A stretch of DNA of 5,693 nt from Alphaproteobacteria bacterium (lineage in GTDB: Bacteria; Pseudomonadota; Alphaproteobacteria; Micropepsales; Micropepsaceae): NCBI GenBank assembly GCA_015654715.1, contig JAATGK010000202.1, positions 1-5,693 on the forward strand. The letters are read 5' to 3'. Below are positions 5,577 through 5,693 of this stretch, piece by piece. A program made the position numbers and the translations under genes. Each line of letters opens with the position of its first letter. Position 1 is the stretch's first letter. The notes beneath the pieces were generated by a model. That model was given only the letters and a program-made list of their open reading frames with translations, ran no database searches and had not been told where the DNA came from.

Positions 5577-5614
5577 GGCGAGTGGCGGGTTAATTGGTGA
5601 ATCGGAGAGGCCGT

Positions 5615-5693
5615 ATGCGGCGAGACGACACGATTTTCGCACCCGCGACCGGGGCCGGGCGGGCGGGAGTGGCGATGGTGCGGATCTCGGGGC
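5615..5693 (+). CDS. mnmE: tRNA modification GTPase MnmE, N-terminal 26 codons (cut by window edge)
   Basis: MnmE (TrmE) works with MnmG to install the 5-carboxymethylaminomethyl-type modification on the wobble uridine of certain tRNAs in the cytoplasm. The visible start MRRDDTIFAPATGAG followed by RAGVAMVRISG matches the highly conserved opening of the family (DTIFAxATxxGRAGVAxxRISG), part of the N-terminal formyl-tetrahydrofolate-binding domain. The ATG at 5615 is preceded by GGAGAGG (5604-5610), with the GGAG core 7 nt upstream. The GTPase and C-terminal Cys motif lie outside the window. It is divergent from the yyaL-type gene, with a 143-bp shared gap. Its presence on the same strand as rho fits the usual alphaproteobacterial order. 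Confidence 0.93.
   Translation, partial: MRRDDTIFAPATGAGRAGVAMVRISG

Noticed and set aside
3126..5600. An 824-codon open frame on the plus strand opposite the yyaL-type gene
   Set aside because: It is the antisense shadow of a high-GC gene, with few chances for stop codons. The minus-strand product carries clear family motifs, a ribosome site and a terminator, while the plus-strand product is a low-complexity Arg/Gly/Asp/Val-rich sequence with no recognisable domain. It also runs through the small-protein gene region and the terminator hairpin.
5599..5603. GAATC (GANTC, CcrM-type methylation site) overlapping the mnmE ribosome-site region, with others at 2504 and 2745
   Set aside because: GANTC sites are expected by chance at this frequency and also occur inside the coding regions here. 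There is no sign of cell-cycle control such as a CtrA motif.
462..5614. Possible origin elements, because rho/mnmE often lie near oriC
   Set aside because: I found no DnaA-box cluster (TTATNCACA), AT-rich unwinding region or parS-like 16-mer in this window.

Overview
The window looks like a stretch of a high-GC alphaproteobacterial chromosome. This rests on the coding style (G/C-rich third positions), the strongly conserved Rho and MnmE sequences, and the rho/mnmE neighbourhood. In many alphaproteobacteria rho and mnmE (trmE) sit next to each other, close to the origin and ahead of mnmG-rsmG-parA-parB. A finer placement, for example in the Rhizomicrobium/Micropepsis area, would be a guess.

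Layout. Plus-strand genes lie at both edges: the 3' end of rho (1-461) and the first 26 codons of mnmE (5615 to the window edge). Between them is a 5.15 kb block in which every gene is on the minus strand. Read along the minus strand this block holds: a YyaL/SPATA20-type protein, with a thioredoxin-like domain fused to an (alpha/alpha)6 barrel (3414-5471), followed by an intrinsic terminator; a small exported protein of unknown function (2834-3172); a gene-free gap of about 330 bp; a QorA-type NADPH:quinone reductase (1531-2502); and, 28 bp further on, a YajO-type aldo/keto reductase (522-1502). The last two form a probable operon. It converges on rho, and a strong hairpin with a T-run (490-522) separates them.

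Function. The block is a set of redox or stress-type housekeeping accessories: two NAD(P)H-dependent oxidoreductases that probably share a transcript, and a cytoplasmic protein with a CxxC thioredoxin motif. I see no transposase, integrase, CRISPR array, toxin-antitoxin pair, tRNA or rRNA, and no convincing unknown multi-gene system.

The less ordinary signals are in the non-coding gaps. The divergent yyaL/mnmE gap holds two tight dyads and a near-consensus FNR/FixK-like half-site pair. The gap before the small exported protein has two hairpins whose arms can pair in a competing way. The qor leader holds a short ORF ending in an ATGA overlap with the qor start, a GTTAAC palindrome and short repeats. 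All of these are sequence-level suggestions only.
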